Positions 38,070 through 47,357 are shown, counted from the stretch's first letter. The stretch: DNA of 64,000 nt from G965237725 sp965237725 (GCA_965237725.1 OZ250151.1:2666001-2730000); one strand, 5' to 3'. The notes: generated by a model from the sequence alone, not told the origin. Numbers and translations are program-made.

Positions 38070-40394
38070 TTATTTGCCCGATGGTTTAAAGACCTGGAGC
38101 ATGGAAAAAATTTTCATGCCCAGTCTAAACGGCCTGCCAGCCTTGATATCTGCAATTTCTTTTCTCGCCGAATCGAGATGATGTAAGGTGGTTTTTAAAT
38201 CTTTAGCGGTTTGCTGGGCCTGTCGGGTTTCAATGAGATAACGTCGATGGGCCAGAATATATTCCAGGTTCTCCACCACGCTTAACTGGACGCGCACCAA
38301 AAATATGCTACCTTTGGATTTTTCAAAGCGTTGTTCCAGCTGGAATTCGAGTTTTGGAAACTCGGTGCTGGATAACCAGTACCCGGATTCCGCCAAAGGC
38401 TCAAATACGGCGCTGGTTGCGTTGCTAAGCTCAGCAATTTTTTTCTCTCCGGAAATTTGCCACAATAGTTTGTCTTGTGTTTCCTGGCGCTGGACCAGCT
38501 CAACGTTTGAAACTTTGAAAAATCCGATCTTGTCGGTTTTTCGAATATCAAAAGGATCCAGGCGAATTGCGTCAATGGCATCTACGGTTTCAGGCAATTC
38601 AAATTCCAGGGATTGGGGCTCGGGGTCTGGGTAATACGAAACTTCCACCGCATCGGAGCGGACAAGTTCGTCCTCATCCACTTTCCAGTGCAACACGCCA
38701 TAAAGGTCGCGCTCCTCGCTGGTAAAGTCAAATACTGTATCAAGTAAATACCCTACTTTTTTGTCATCACTCAGATTGGCTATTTTGTCCTGGAATTTAT
38801 TTTCCATGGCGACGAAGTCATCCAGATACTGGGCCAGCATCAATTTATGATTGCGAAATCCGTAATCCACAAACTCTTTTACGCTATGGATTTCCAGCCA
38901 ACCCAGAAACTCTTTCATGTGGATCCAGTTGGTCACCACAAAGGTAAGCAGCGCCCTGAATAATAAATACTCCTTTGTGATCTTCCAGCCTACTTCCCAT
39001 TCCTGATCGAAGCTATGGTAACTACCATCTTCACCGACAATGATATTTATTGGCAGCAAGTCTATTTTTAGTGACTCTGCTGAGTTCTCTAGCTCGGTTA
39101 AATAGGCGTAATAATCTGCAAGCAGGGCATCAAATTCTTCTCGTCTGGAAAAAATTAATATCGCCCTCAACCATCGGGTAGACAACAGATCGCCGGTTAA
39201 ATAAGCCTGGGTCTCGAGTACCTGTTTGAGCTGATCGTCGTCTGGGAATTCCCCGGGGTCCACGAGATCCACTGGAATTTTCTGAACCTCTTCATTATGT
39301 TTCAACTTTCGGGTTACTACCGCATACCGGTTTTTTCGACCGGGCCCAGGCATGTGACAAAAGTCAAAACACATGGCCTGGTCAACGGTGGCTGAGTCAT
39401 CCCCCATAATCAGACAAAAGGAATTGGCGATGGTATGCATAAATTTTCCACTGCTCGCTGCCTGCCATGCAATAGGTTCGGTTGGCGATCGGGTTGCCGG
39501 CATTGTATAGTCTCGAGCGAATACGCCTTCGAGATGATTAAATCCACGATCATCATTTTTCACAAATTCTTCTCCCAGACAAATACGCGGAATTTTGTAA
39601 TCCGGAAAAGGAAAACTAAAAGCAGATGAGGAAAATCCAGCTTCATCAATAATCTCTCGCCATTCGGCTTCACTGTAGGTTGCTATGCCGGCAGAATCGC
39701 GGTATTGATCAATCCCTACATAGCGCTTGGAGTAATGATCTTCATGGTGACCCAGTATGTATTTCAGTCCAAGTCTGTTTTCGATTGCAACCAGAATGAC
39801 ACCATTTTTGGACAGGCTGTTTTTTGCCTGTTGCAAAATGGTGAGCGCTGCATGCCGATCGTTAGGGGATTGTGGGTGAAACTTTTTTGCGTATTCGATG
39901 ACGCCGACAAACAAAATTAAATCATAGTGCCCAATTGGGAATTCCAGATCATTGTAGTTGGCATTGATGACACTAACATTATCGAGGTCTTTGCATCGCA
40001 TTTTGCCAAGTTCGGCCCGTATTCCACTGCCTTCAATGGCGTCTACGGCTATGCCCTGCTCTCCCAGGTATCTTGAAATTGCGCCGCAGCCAGAACCGAA
40101 CTCCAGCGCACGGTTAACAAAGGATAAATCATAGCCTCTGAGTAAATTTGAGCGATCACTGCTAAGATGGTATTCACTGGGCCAGTCCTTAATTTTGGCC
40201 TGCAGTTGTGAGGACCGACTGGATAAATCTGTGGCCTCACTGAACACCTGATGGAGGTAGGTTTCAACTTGTTCGCCATCCGAATAATTAAAGTCCGCGG
40301 CATCGCGATCCGTAAACCCAAAGGTTTGGTTCGGTTTTTGTACTAAATTATTAAGCTTTACGACTTCGGACATTGGTTTTAATACAGTTATCAC
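38070..40394 (-). CDS. SAM-dependent methyltransferase fused to a large unknown domain
   Basis: The N-terminal part has a class I methyltransferase fold: motif I ALEFGSGCGAISRYLG near residue 98, then the acidic VDAIEGS end of strand 2 and YDLILFVGVIEYAKK as motif IV. The middle contains a DGSYHSFDQEWEVGW segment seen in polysaccharide-cluster methyltransferase fusions. The C-terminal region (about residues 600-774) contains a beta-rich section and a coiled coil ending RPFRLGMKIFSMLQ. As first gene of the operon it may methylate the growing glycan, for example as a chain terminator sensed by the Wzt C-terminal domain. That link is inference. Confidence 0.8.
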   Translation of the reverse strand: MITVLKPMSEVVKLNNLVQKPNQTFGFTDRDAADFNYSDGEQVETYLHQVFSEATDLSSRSSQLQAKIKDWPSEYHLSSDRSNLLRGYDLSFVNRALEFGSGCGAISRYLGEQGIAVDAIEGSGIRAELGKMRCKDLDNVSVINANYNDLEFPIGHYDLILFVGVIEYAKKFHPQSPNDRHAALTILQQAKNSLSKNGVILVAIENRLGLKYILGHHEDHYSKRYVGIDQYRDSAGIATYSEAEWREIIDEAGFSSSAFSFPFPDYKIPRICLGEEFVKNDDRGFNHLEGVFARDYTMPATRSPTEPIAWQAASSGKFMHTIANSFCLIMGDDSATVDQAMCFDFCHMPGPGRKNRYAVVTRKLKHNEEVQKIPVDLVDPGEFPDDDQLKQVLETQAYLTGDLLSTRWLRAILIFSRREEFDALLADYYAYLTELENSAESLKIDLLPINIIVGEDGSYHSFDQEWEVGWKITKEYLLFRALLTFVVTNWIHMKEFLGWLEIHSVKEFVDYGFRNHKLMLAQYLDDFVAMENKFQDKIANLSDDKKVGYLLDTVFDFTSEERDLYGVLHWKVDEDELVRSDAVEVSYYPDPEPQSLEFELPETVDAIDAIRLDPFDIRKTDKIGFFKVSNVELVQRQETQDKLLWQISGEKKIAELSNATSAVFEPLAESGYWLSSTEFPKLEFQLEQRFEKSKGSIFLVRVQLSVVENLEYILAHRRYLIETRQAQQTAKDLKTTLHHLDSARKEIADIKAGRPFRLGMKIFSMLQVFKPSGK

Positions 40395-40766
40395 ATAAAG
40401 TCATGGCTGAATCGACCTGTGCCGATCAGTAAACAGGTTATAGGGTACGTGTAGTTTATGGGATTGGTCGAATTATATTAAGACTCGCAGTGAAAAGATT
40501 TTTTACCTCAGCGCTAATGCGTCGCACTGAATGGCCAGTAGTCTCACTCAAATTCATAAGCCCCTTTTTTGGCAATTGCCAATGATTGCCTGAGATAGCG
40601 TGAGATTACCGGAGATTGCCAAGAAACAGGTGTTTTCGGTCGCAAGTTTCGGTTTATAATTCCAGTTTGATTTTTTCTGATACTTGATTGTCGGCGTAAT
40701 TTACAAGCCCTGATCAGTATAAACAAGTTAATAATTTTTAAAGGTTTATCTTGGGGAACCGTAATT
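40395..40766. other. Divergent intergenic region upstream of the protease and polysaccharide genes
   Basis: This is 372 bases between two divergent transcription units. It contains a short AT-rich stretch and several imperfect GAGATTGCC/GATTGCC repeats around 40570-40625 (for example GATTGCCTGAGATAG and GGAGATTGCCAAG). These could be an operator or chance. No gene is visible. Promoters for both units are expected here, but I cannot define them with confidence. Confidence 0.4.
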
Positions 40767-41379
40767 ATGCGCAAATTTTTGTTGTCTGTACCAACCTCGA
40801 TTCTAATTTTTCTTTCTTCCATACAAAGCGGTCACGCGATAAACATCGCCATTGTTGATACAGGTATGGACCCCGCAATACTGGGCGGCGTCCTCGAACC
40901 CGAAGGTTTTGATTTTTTTAACAATGATTCTGATCCATCTGATGATTCTCCAGAAAAGCACGGAACCAATGCTGGTCATGTTGCGATAAATTCCGGAACC
41001 AACATTACCCTTACCGATATCAAGGCATTTAACGGTAATTCGGAAACCACCGATGCCGTCATGGAAGCGGCTTTCGATTACATTGCAACCCTGAGCGGGG
41101 TCAGGGTGGTGAGCCACGATGGCGCAGGGGTGGCCAATACGCCCACTGCATCACTTGTTGCTGTGGCAGCGGCAAACAAAATTATAGCTATGGCCGCAGG
41201 CAATGGTGGCGGACCAGAACCCGTTGCCGATGCCGCAAAAGTTGCCCTGCTGGGTGGAAATGGTATTGTGGTGGGTGGTGTAAACAGCTCAGGGACGGAT
41301 ATCCAGCCCGCAAGTAATCGTGCGGGGTCTTTGGCAGATCATTTCATTCTGGCCCAGTCCAATGCACTGCTTAGCAGTG

Positions 41380-42604
41380 CGATTTCAATCGGTGGATGCA
41401 ACATCTAAACTCTAATCTTAAAGAGTAGGATGTTGACTATGAATTACAGACCAAGGATTTGTTATACCGAAGGGCAAAAAGCATTGATGTGGGATCGCTG
41501 GCAAAGAGGTGAATCTCTTCATTCGATTGCGCGACTGTTTGATCGAGGGCATTCTTCGATTCAAAGGATTCTTGCCCAGACAGGTGGGATACGACCACCG
41601 CAACGGACACGATCCAGTCGTTCACTCACATTGAAGGAGCGAGAAGAAATATCTCGCGGTGTGGTTGCTGGGTGTTCACTGCGTTCAATCGCAACGTCAC
41701 TGGAGCGTTCGCCCTCTACCATCAGCCGCGAGATAAGACGTAATGGTGGTTTGAGATGCTATCGTGCAAACACAGCGGATCAAGCGGCATGGGATCGGGC
41801 ATGTCGCCCCAAAATGGGTAAACTGGTGATGAATCGGGCGCTGGCGCGTATCGTAGCCAGGCAGCTCCAGCTACAATGGTCACCAGAACAGATAGCCGGT
41901 TGGCTCAAGCATACTTATCCACACGACGAAACATATCAGGTGTCACATGAAACCATCTACCGCAGCCTCTTCATACAGGCCCGAGGGGCCTTGAAGAAAG
42001 AGTTATTACAACACCTAAGACGAACCCGCGTGATGCGTCGTTCCCGCCACCACACACAGAAAACAGCCGATCACGGCAGGATCACTGACACGGTATCGAT
42101 CCGTGAGCGACCGGCCTCAGTTAAAGATCGAGCCGTACCGGGTCACTGGGAGGGCGACCTGCTGTGCGGTAGCCGCAACTCTCAGATCGCGACGCTTGTA
42201 GAGCGACATACACGCTATGTGATGCTGGCCAAGGTCAACGCTAAAGACACCGAAACGGTCATCAATGCATTGATCAAGCAGGCACACAAACTACCACGCG
42301 AACTATACAAATCACTCACCTGGGATCGCGGTAAAGAGATGGCCGATCACAAACGTTTCTCTCTGGCTACGGACATCAAGGTATATTTCTGTGATCCCCA
42401 CAACCCTTGGCAGCGAGGTTCGAACGAGAATACGAACGGGCTGTTGAGACAATACTTTCCCAAGGGAATGGATCTCACTAACGTCTCCCAGAACAAACTA
42501 AATGCCATCGCAAAACGACTCAACGAACGACCCAGAAAGACGTTACAATTCGAATCACCAGCAGAACGCTTTAACGCATGTGTTGCGTCGATCAGTTGAA
42601 ATCG
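41380..42604 (+). mobile_element. IS30-family insertion sequence
   Basis: The element is about 1225 bp. Its ends are imperfect inverted repeats: CGATTTCAATCGGTGGATGC on the left and, read inward from the right, CGATTTCAACTGATCGACGC. The transposase fills most of it. If the CG at each end is taken as part of the element there is no target duplication and the host frame is restored. If CG is instead a 2-bp duplication, the restored frame would shift. The boundaries are therefore accurate to about 2 bp. Confidence 0.85.
41430..42599 (+). CDS. IS30-family transposase
   Basis: This 389-residue DDE transposase has an N-terminal helix-turn-helix pair (SIARLFDRGHSSIQRIL, then LRSIATSLERSPSTISREIR). 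The latter is the IS30 family hallmark. The catalytic residues appear as D in GHWEGDLLCG, D in TWDRGKEM and E in SNENTNGLLRQYFPKG. The frame is intact, so the element may still be active. Start is ATG 41430; ATG 41439 is an alternative. Confidence 0.95.
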   Translation: MLTMNYRPRICYTEGQKALMWDRWQRGESLHSIARLFDRGHSSIQRILAQTGGIRPPQRTRSSRSLTLKEREEISRGVVAGCSLRSIATSLERSPSTISREIRRNGGLRCYRANTADQAAWDRACRPKMGKLVMNRALARIVARQLQLQWSPEQIAGWLKHTYPHDETYQVSHETIYRSLFIQARGALKKELLQHLRRTRVMRRSRHHTQKTADHGRITDTVSIRERPASVKDRAVPGHWEGDLLCGSRNSQIATLVERHTRYVMLAKVNAKDTETVINALIKQAHKLPRELYKSLTWDRGKEMADHKRFSLATDIKVYFCDPHNPWQRGSNENTNGLLRQYFPKGMDLTNVSQNKLNAIAKRLNERPRKTLQFESPAERFNACVASIS

Positions 42605-44047
42605 CAAGTATAAACGGAACTTCAATGGCAACACCCAGGGTTGCAGCTGCTGCGGCCACCTTGCTGGACGCTTTTGGCTTTCTCGCACCAGAACAGGTTG
42701 TTCAATTATTATTAAATACTGCAACGGACCTGGGTGAACCCGGCGTGGATTCAACTAATGGCCACGGTGTATTAAACCTCACGGCAGCGCTGTCCGCCGC
42801 AGGCGCAGGAACCATCCCGGATGTACCAAGTGATAGCGGTGGTGGCGGTGGTGGCGGTGCCGGGATAGCCGTTGTGCTTGTCGGTGGCGTCGCCGCTTTT
42901 GCAATGAAGAATAAAAAAGAAGAATTGCAAAAGACCATTCTGGTTGATGCCTATGGCCGTGCGTTTAGATTTAATTTTGGTGATCGTATTGAAGTAGAAG
43001 ATTCTCGGCCATCGATTTTTTCGTTATTCGGTCGCCAGCAATCTGACTCCGAATATGTGACCCTTGAACAAACACCAAACAGTTACACCCAGGCTTTTGT
43101 TTCCAGACACACCGTAAACCCGTTGACCTATACCCTCAACGCTGAGCAACAGGACGTGTTCATCAGCTTTATGCACCGAACCAAAAATTCCCATACCGAT
43201 TATGCCCTGACCCATAATGCTGATCTAGCTTCGGATTTTGGCGCTGCTGCGCTGGTCTCAAGCAATGATCAACGCAGCAATCACCACTTTTCCCACAGTG
43301 ATCTATTTTCTACGCCAGTGCTCGGCTACTCCACCATGGGATCATCTTTTAGCTATGGCTGGAATAATGACAAACTGGATCACCGCCTTGGATTGGCGGT
43401 TATAGATGATCAGGAAGAAAATGGCCATGTCAGCAATAGCGTACTGTACGAATCTCGTGTGAGCCGGGATGATTTCCATCTTGGATTTCAGTTGGGTGCT
43501 CTGGTGGAAAACGGCAGTCTGCTCGGCGGTGCAAGTGACGGTGCTCTCGGGGTCGATTCCACTACAACCTATTATCTTGGTTTTAATGGCTCATACAACG
43601 TCAATAGCAAAATCACCCTGTTGGGCGGCTATTTCCAGGGCGACTCGTCCATCAAAGAACGCAGAAATGGGTTATTGAACGGTTTCTCCAATATTCGTAC
43701 CCAAGGTTACGCCGTTGGATTGTTGATCGATGAACTAATTTCAAAGAATGGCAGTTTTGGTATTTCTTATAGCAGCCCACTTCAAACAATCGATGGTTCT
43801 GCTACCCTGACATTGCCTGTAAGTCAGGACTACAACACCGGTGAAATCGGCTTCGAATCTTCAAATCTTTCTTTTCGCGATGGTGATAAAGAAAAGATAA
43901 TCGAGGCTTATTACAATTACCGTCTAGGCAACAACAATAATGTGTTTGCCCAGATGTCGTATACCAAAAATCCGGTTTCCAACCTCGACCTGGCTAGAGA
44001 CAGAACTTTTTATGTTGGCTGGAAACACCAGTTTTAGTTTTAAACTT

Positions 44048-44240
44048 TAGGGAGCCTCTGATAAAACATGAACAGTCAATTTGACTTCAAAATGATCAAA
44101 TTCGGCGTTGCAAAACTTCGCAATTGCCCTGCCCAGGCTTATTTAACTTGGGCGCGCATTTCGCGCCTTGAACTTGATCATTTTCCCAGCCCCATTTTAT
44201 GTGGCAACTTGATCCGCCCAGTTTTATCAGAGGCTCCCTA
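44048..44240. mobile_element. MITE-like element, copy 1
   Basis: A 193-bp segment is bounded by perfect 20-bp inverted repeats: 44048-44067 (TAGGGAGCCTCTG start) and 44221-44240. It encodes nothing. Internally AAAATGATCAA and TTGATCATTTT also pair, so it can fold back. The TA at both ends is consistent with a TA target duplication. A diverged copy lies at 46097-46299. No related transposase is in the window, so it would be mobilised in trans. Confidence 0.75.
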
Positions 44241-44247
44241 GTCGTTA

Positions 44248-44285
44248 AAAACCGGCCTATCGCATCAGCTAGGTCGGCTTTTTAT
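44248..44285. terminator. Bidirectional terminator between the protease gene and pckA
   Basis: AAACCGGCCTA and TAGGTCGGCTT (with G-T pairs) form a stem of about 11 bp around a 10-base loop. It is flanked by A-rich sequence on the left and TTTTTATTTG on the right, so it can act for both convergent units. Confidence 0.75.
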
Positions 44286-44312
44286 TTGTTTTTTCTTACG
44301 CTTGTACCGAAC

Positions 44313-45914
44313 CTATAATTTAGGTCCCGCTGCTACTAGCGCCTTGCCTTCTTTGGTGTCTTCGTATTTTTTAAAATTCTCTATAAAAAGATTCGCCAGG
44401 TTTTTAGCCTTTTTATCCCATTCTCCCGGATCAGAATAGGTGTCCCGGGGATCGAGGATATTGCTGTCTACACCATTTAGCTGTTGCGGCACAGTAAAAT
44501 CAAAATAGGGAATTGTTCTATATTCAGACTGCTCGATATCGCCATTGAGTATGGCATCGATTATTCCCCGGGTATCTTCTATCGAAATCCGGTTGCCGCT
44601 TCCATTCCAGCCTGTGTTGACCAAATAGGCTTGGGCATTCACCGCCTGCATCTTTTTTAGTAGCTCCTCAGCATATTTTGTTGGGTGGAGACTTAAAAAC
44701 GCGGCACCAAAACAAGCTGAAAATGTAGGTGAAGGCTCATCAATACCTCTTTCAGTCCCGGCAAGCTTTGCGGTGAAACCGGATAGAAAGTGATATTTGG
44801 TTTGCTCGGGCGTTAATTTTGATACTGGGGGCAATACACCAAATGCATCCGCAGAAAGGAAAATAACTTTGTTGGCGTGTCCACCCTTAGACACGGGTTT
44901 GACTATATTATCGATGTGATAAATCGGGTACGAAACCCGTGTATTTTGGGTCTTCGACGCATAATCATAGTCTACACCGCCATCTTCTCTGACCATGACG
45001 TTTTCCAGCAATGCATCTCTTTTTATGGCTCGAAAGATGTCTGGTTCTGATTCTTCATTGAGCCCAATGGTCTTCGCATAACAACCCCCTTCAAAATTAA
45101 ATACACCTTCATCATCCCAGCCATGTTCATCATCGCCAATGAGTCTTCGTTTGGGGTCCGTGGATAACGTGGTTTTACCTGTGCCAGATAATCCAAAAAA
45201 TATCGCGGTCTCACCGTTCTCTGAAACATTTGCCGAGCAATGCATAGAAGCCATTCCACGCAGGGGCAACAGATAATTCATGATCGAAAACATGCCCTTT
45301 TTCATTTCACCGCCATACCAGGTGCCGCCGATGAGCTGCATTTTTTCGGTTAGATTAAAGGCAATAAAATTTTCTGAGTTCAGCTGCATTTCCTGCCACT
45401 TCGGATTTGTCGTTTTTGCACCATTTAATACCACGAAATCCGGTTCAAAGTTTTCTAACTCTTTTTTACTTGGCCTAATGAACATGTTTTTTACGAAATG
45501 GGCCTGCCAGGCGACTTCCACAATAAATCGTACTTTGAGACGACTGTTGGGGTTGGCGCCACAGAATGCGTCCATCACAAATAATCGTTTGTTGGATAAC
45601 TGTTCAATTACAATAGTTTTGAGTTCTTCCCAGTTTTCTTGACTCAAAGGCTTATTATCGTTTTCCCCCAGATCTGACCACCAAAATGTATTTTTGGTGG
45701 CGTTATCTCGTACAATAAATTTATCCCGCGGGGAACGCCCAGTGAATATGCCTGTATCCACCGCCATGGCACCACAATTGGTTAATTTACATTTCTCATA
45801 ACCCTCTAAATCAGTTCTGGTTTCTTCCTTAAATAGGTAGTCATAGTCTGGGTTATGAATGATTTCCTTGATACTGCGTATGCCATAACGGGATAGATCT
45901 AGTGCGGGTGTCAT
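44313..45914 (-). CDS. pckA: Phosphoenolpyruvate carboxykinase (ATP)
   Basis: PckA converts oxaloacetate and ATP to phosphoenolpyruvate, CO2 and ADP, the first step of gluconeogenesis. The 533-residue product has the kinase-1 P-loop GLSGTGKTTLS near residue 250, the metal-binding LIGDDEHGWDDEG segment and the substrate-binding TGRSPRDKFIV motif. Length and motifs match bacterial ATP-type enzymes. It is a single gene with MITE-like elements on both sides. Confidence 0.97.
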   Translation of the reverse strand: MTPALDLSRYGIRSIKEIIHNPDYDYLFKEETRTDLEGYEKCKLTNCGAMAVDTGIFTGRSPRDKFIVRDNATKNTFWWSDLGENDNKPLSQENWEELKTIVIEQLSNKRLFVMDAFCGANPNSRLKVRFIVEVAWQAHFVKNMFIRPSKKELENFEPDFVVLNGAKTTNPKWQEMQLNSENFIAFNLTEKMQLIGGTWYGGEMKKGMFSIMNYLLPLRGMASMHCSANVSENGETAIFFGLSGTGKTTLSTDPKRRLIGDDEHGWDDEGVFNFEGGCYAKTIGLNEESEPDIFRAIKRDALLENVMVREDGGVDYDYASKTQNTRVSYPIYHIDNIVKPVSKGGHANKVIFLSADAFGVLPPVSKLTPEQTKYHFLSGFTAKLAGTERGIDEPSPTFSACFGAAFLSLHPTKYAEELLKKMQAVNAQAYLVNTGWNGSGNRISIEDTRGIIDAILNGDIEQSEYRTIPYFDFTVPQQLNGVDSNILDPRDTYSDPGEWDKKAKNLANLFIENFKKYEDTKEGKALVAAGPKL

Positions 45915-46063
45915 GAATATGATGTTTGAAAATTATTGGATCATTTATTTTAATCGTTTCCATCAGCTTTTAATAATAATCAAATCTGATAGTATTTAGG
46001 CGGACTTTTTGATGGTCTGTATCTTGTCAATCCGAAATTCTTACGTACAATCCCCTGTTCCCG

Positions 46064-46086
46064 CGGTTACCGTGCTTAAGGTAACC
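46064..46086. other. Short inverted repeat next to MITE copy 2
   Basis: GGTTACC (46065-46071) and GGTAACC (46080-46086) form a perfect 7-bp inverted repeat with an 8-base loop, ten bases before the MITE-like element. A second GGGAGCC motif follows at 46089. This may be a remnant of a nested insertion or a regulatory hairpin. Confidence 0.35.
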
Positions 46087-46096
46087 TAGGGAGCCG

Positions 46097-46299
46097 AGGG
46101 AACCTCTGAATAAGTCATGACCGATCAAATTGAGTCCAAACCATATATATCACGTGGCAATATCTTCGTTAAAAATTCTCGCCCAAGTGATTGCATGGGC
46201 CCTGCTATTGCACCCATTTTTTGCCTTGATCTTGATCATTTTGCCCAGTGCCATTTTAAGTGGCAACTTGATTCGCCCAGACTAGTTCAGAGGTTCCCT
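46097..46299. mobile_element. MITE-like element, copy 2, directly upstream of lysW
   Basis: A 203-bp segment is bounded by inverted repeats AGGGAACCTCTGAA and its complement at 46286-46299. It shares its right part with copy 1 (GGCAACTTGATTCGCCCAG against GGCAACTTGATCCGCCCAG) and the GATCAAATT/TTGATCATTTT internal arms. It ends 33 bases before the lysW start, so the operon's promoter probably lies in or across it. An open frame spanning the element is not a gene. Confidence 0.75.
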
Positions 46300-46332
46300 A
46301 AAATTATTAATTATCCTGGTTGAGAATAAATT

Positions 46333-46497
46333 ATGAGCGAGTGTCCTGTATGTGGTGCAGAGCTTAGCCTTGCAGACGATATCGTCAAAGGCGAGCTACT
46401 GGAATGTGATGATTGTGGAAGCGAACTGGAAGTGATTTCCACGGAACCGATCAAACTGGAAGAAGCACCCGAGGCTGAAGAAGATTGGGGTCAATAA
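46333..46497 (+). CDS. lysW: LysW amino-group carrier protein, ending in Gln
   Basis: LysW is a small acidic carrier that protects the alpha-amino group of alpha-aminoadipate or glutamate during lysine or arginine (ornithine) synthesis and presents intermediates to successive enzymes. The gene encodes 54 residues, the same length as Thermus LysW. It has a zinc-knuckle pair C4-x2-C7 and C25-x2-C28 and an acidic tail (EEAPEAEEDWGQ). In characterised carriers the tail is EDWGE and substrate joins the gamma-carboxyl of the final Glu. Here the last codon is CAA (Gln), followed by TAA. It overlaps the downstream ATP-grasp gene by 13 bases. The family call is confident from motif and operon. Confidence 0.93.
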   Translation: MSECPVCGAELSLADDIVKGELLECDDCGSELEVISTEPIKLEEAPEAEEDWGQ

Positions 46498-47333
46498 GAG
46501 TTGGCTTTCTTCATTCTTTAATTAGAAAAGAAGAAAAGTTATTAATGGGTGAGTTCAACAAACGGCCCAATGTTTCATTGGTCATGCTGGATGATCGCAC
46601 TCTTGCCTTTGATCTTTGGAACAAGCCCGAAGTTGACGTTATTGTAGAGCGCAGTATAAATCACTCCCGAGCGTTACACGCCTTGCGCCTGTACCAAAGC
46701 CTGGGCATACCCTGCGTCAATACCTACCAGGTTTCACAGACTTGTGGTGACAAAATTCTCACCGCAGTGGCGCTACGCGACAAGGGCGTGCCACAACCCG
46801 AAGTTCGAATTGCATTCACCGAAGAATCTGCTCTGGAGGCCATTGAAGACCTGGGATATCCGGTGGTTTTAAAGCCCGCGGTTGGATCCTGGGGCCGACT
46901 GCTTTCCAAAATCAATGACCGTGACGCGGCGGAAACCATTCTCGAGCATAAGACAGTTCTGGGAAGCTATCACCATTCAATATTTTTTGCCCAGAAATAC
47001 ATCGAGAAAAAAGGTCGAGACATTCGCGCCTTCGTGGTAGGTGACGACTGTATCGCCGCGATTTACCGAAGCTCCGACCACTGGATCACCAATACCGCCC
47101 GGGGTGCCACCGCAAGTAATTGCCCGATAACCGCTGATTTGGGCGAGATTTGTGTTAACGCCGCCAAGGCTGTGGGCGGCGGGGTATTAGCCATTGACCT
47201 GTTCGAGTCTGACCAGGGTTTATTGGTTAACGAAGTCAATTACACAATGGAATTTCGCAACAGTATTGATACCACGGGGGTAAATATTCCCGACAAGGTG
47301 ATCGATTACGTTTTATCCTGTGCCGATTCCTGA
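46485..47333 (+). CDS. lysX: ATP-grasp ligase joining an amino acid to LysW (LysX/ArgX)
   Basis: LysX/ArgX activates the C-terminal carboxylate of LysW with ATP and couples it to the alpha-amino group of alpha-aminoadipate or glutamate. The start is TTG 46485, overlapping the lysW end; no ATG fits the family N-terminus (IRVGFLHS). The 282-residue product shows the RimK-type ATP-grasp fold: a GYPVVLKPAVGSWGR nucleotide-binding segment, IRAFVVGD and the metal-binding VNEVNYTMEFRNS loop. Whether it prefers glutamate (arginine route) or aminoadipate (lysine route) cannot be settled by eye. The absence of homocitrate-pathway genes nearby favours glutamate. Confidence 0.9.
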   Translation: MGSIRVGFLHSLIRKEEKLLMGEFNKRPNVSLVMLDDRTLAFDLWNKPEVDVIVERSINHSRALHALRLYQSLGIPCVNTYQVSQTCGDKILTAVALRDKGVPQPEVRIAFTEESALEAIEDLGYPVVLKPAVGSWGRLLSKINDRDAAETILEHKTVLGSYHHSIFFAQKYIEKKGRDIRAFVVGDDCIAAIYRSSDHWITNTARGATASNCPITADLGEICVNAAKAVGGGVLAIDLFESDQGLLVNEVNYTMEFRNSIDTTGVNIPDKVIDYVLSCADS

Positions 47334-47357
47334 CACCCTTTTTGAGCTGATAGAAAA

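Larger units (their letters stand above)
40767..44037 (+). pseudogene. Subtilisin-like protease with C-terminal beta-barrel-like domain, split by IS30
   Basis: The gene is interrupted between 41379 and 42605. Joining the flanks removes the element and restores one frame (SSA + SINGTSMATP), giving about 681 residues. The signal peptide ends near GHA-INIA. The subtilase triad is complete across the join: Asp in IAIVDTGMD, His in KHGTNAGH, an oxyanion Asn in MAAGNGG and Ser in GTSMATP. After the protease a poly-Gly tract and a hydrophobic segment (IAVVLVGGVAAFAM) precede a ~360-residue beta-rich region. That region ends RTFYVGWKHQF with a terminal Phe, as in outer-membrane barrels. An autotransporter-like surface protease is the best guess; it is now inactive unless the element excises. 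Confidence 0.88.

Noticed and set aside
42502..42604. Independent gene start at 42502 for the barrel-like protein
   Set aside because: The first ~34 codons lie within the IS30 end; the rest continues the protease gene in frame across the join.
46117..46323. Small plus-strand open frame before lysW
   Set aside because: It lies across the MITE-like element and its inverted repeat and has no homologous or functional features.
46480..46500. Frameshift or read-through giving LysW a C-terminal Glu
   Set aside because: The next codon after TAA is GAG, so read-through would add an unknown residue, then Glu and further residues. No slippery sequence is visible. The Gln ending is the direct reading.
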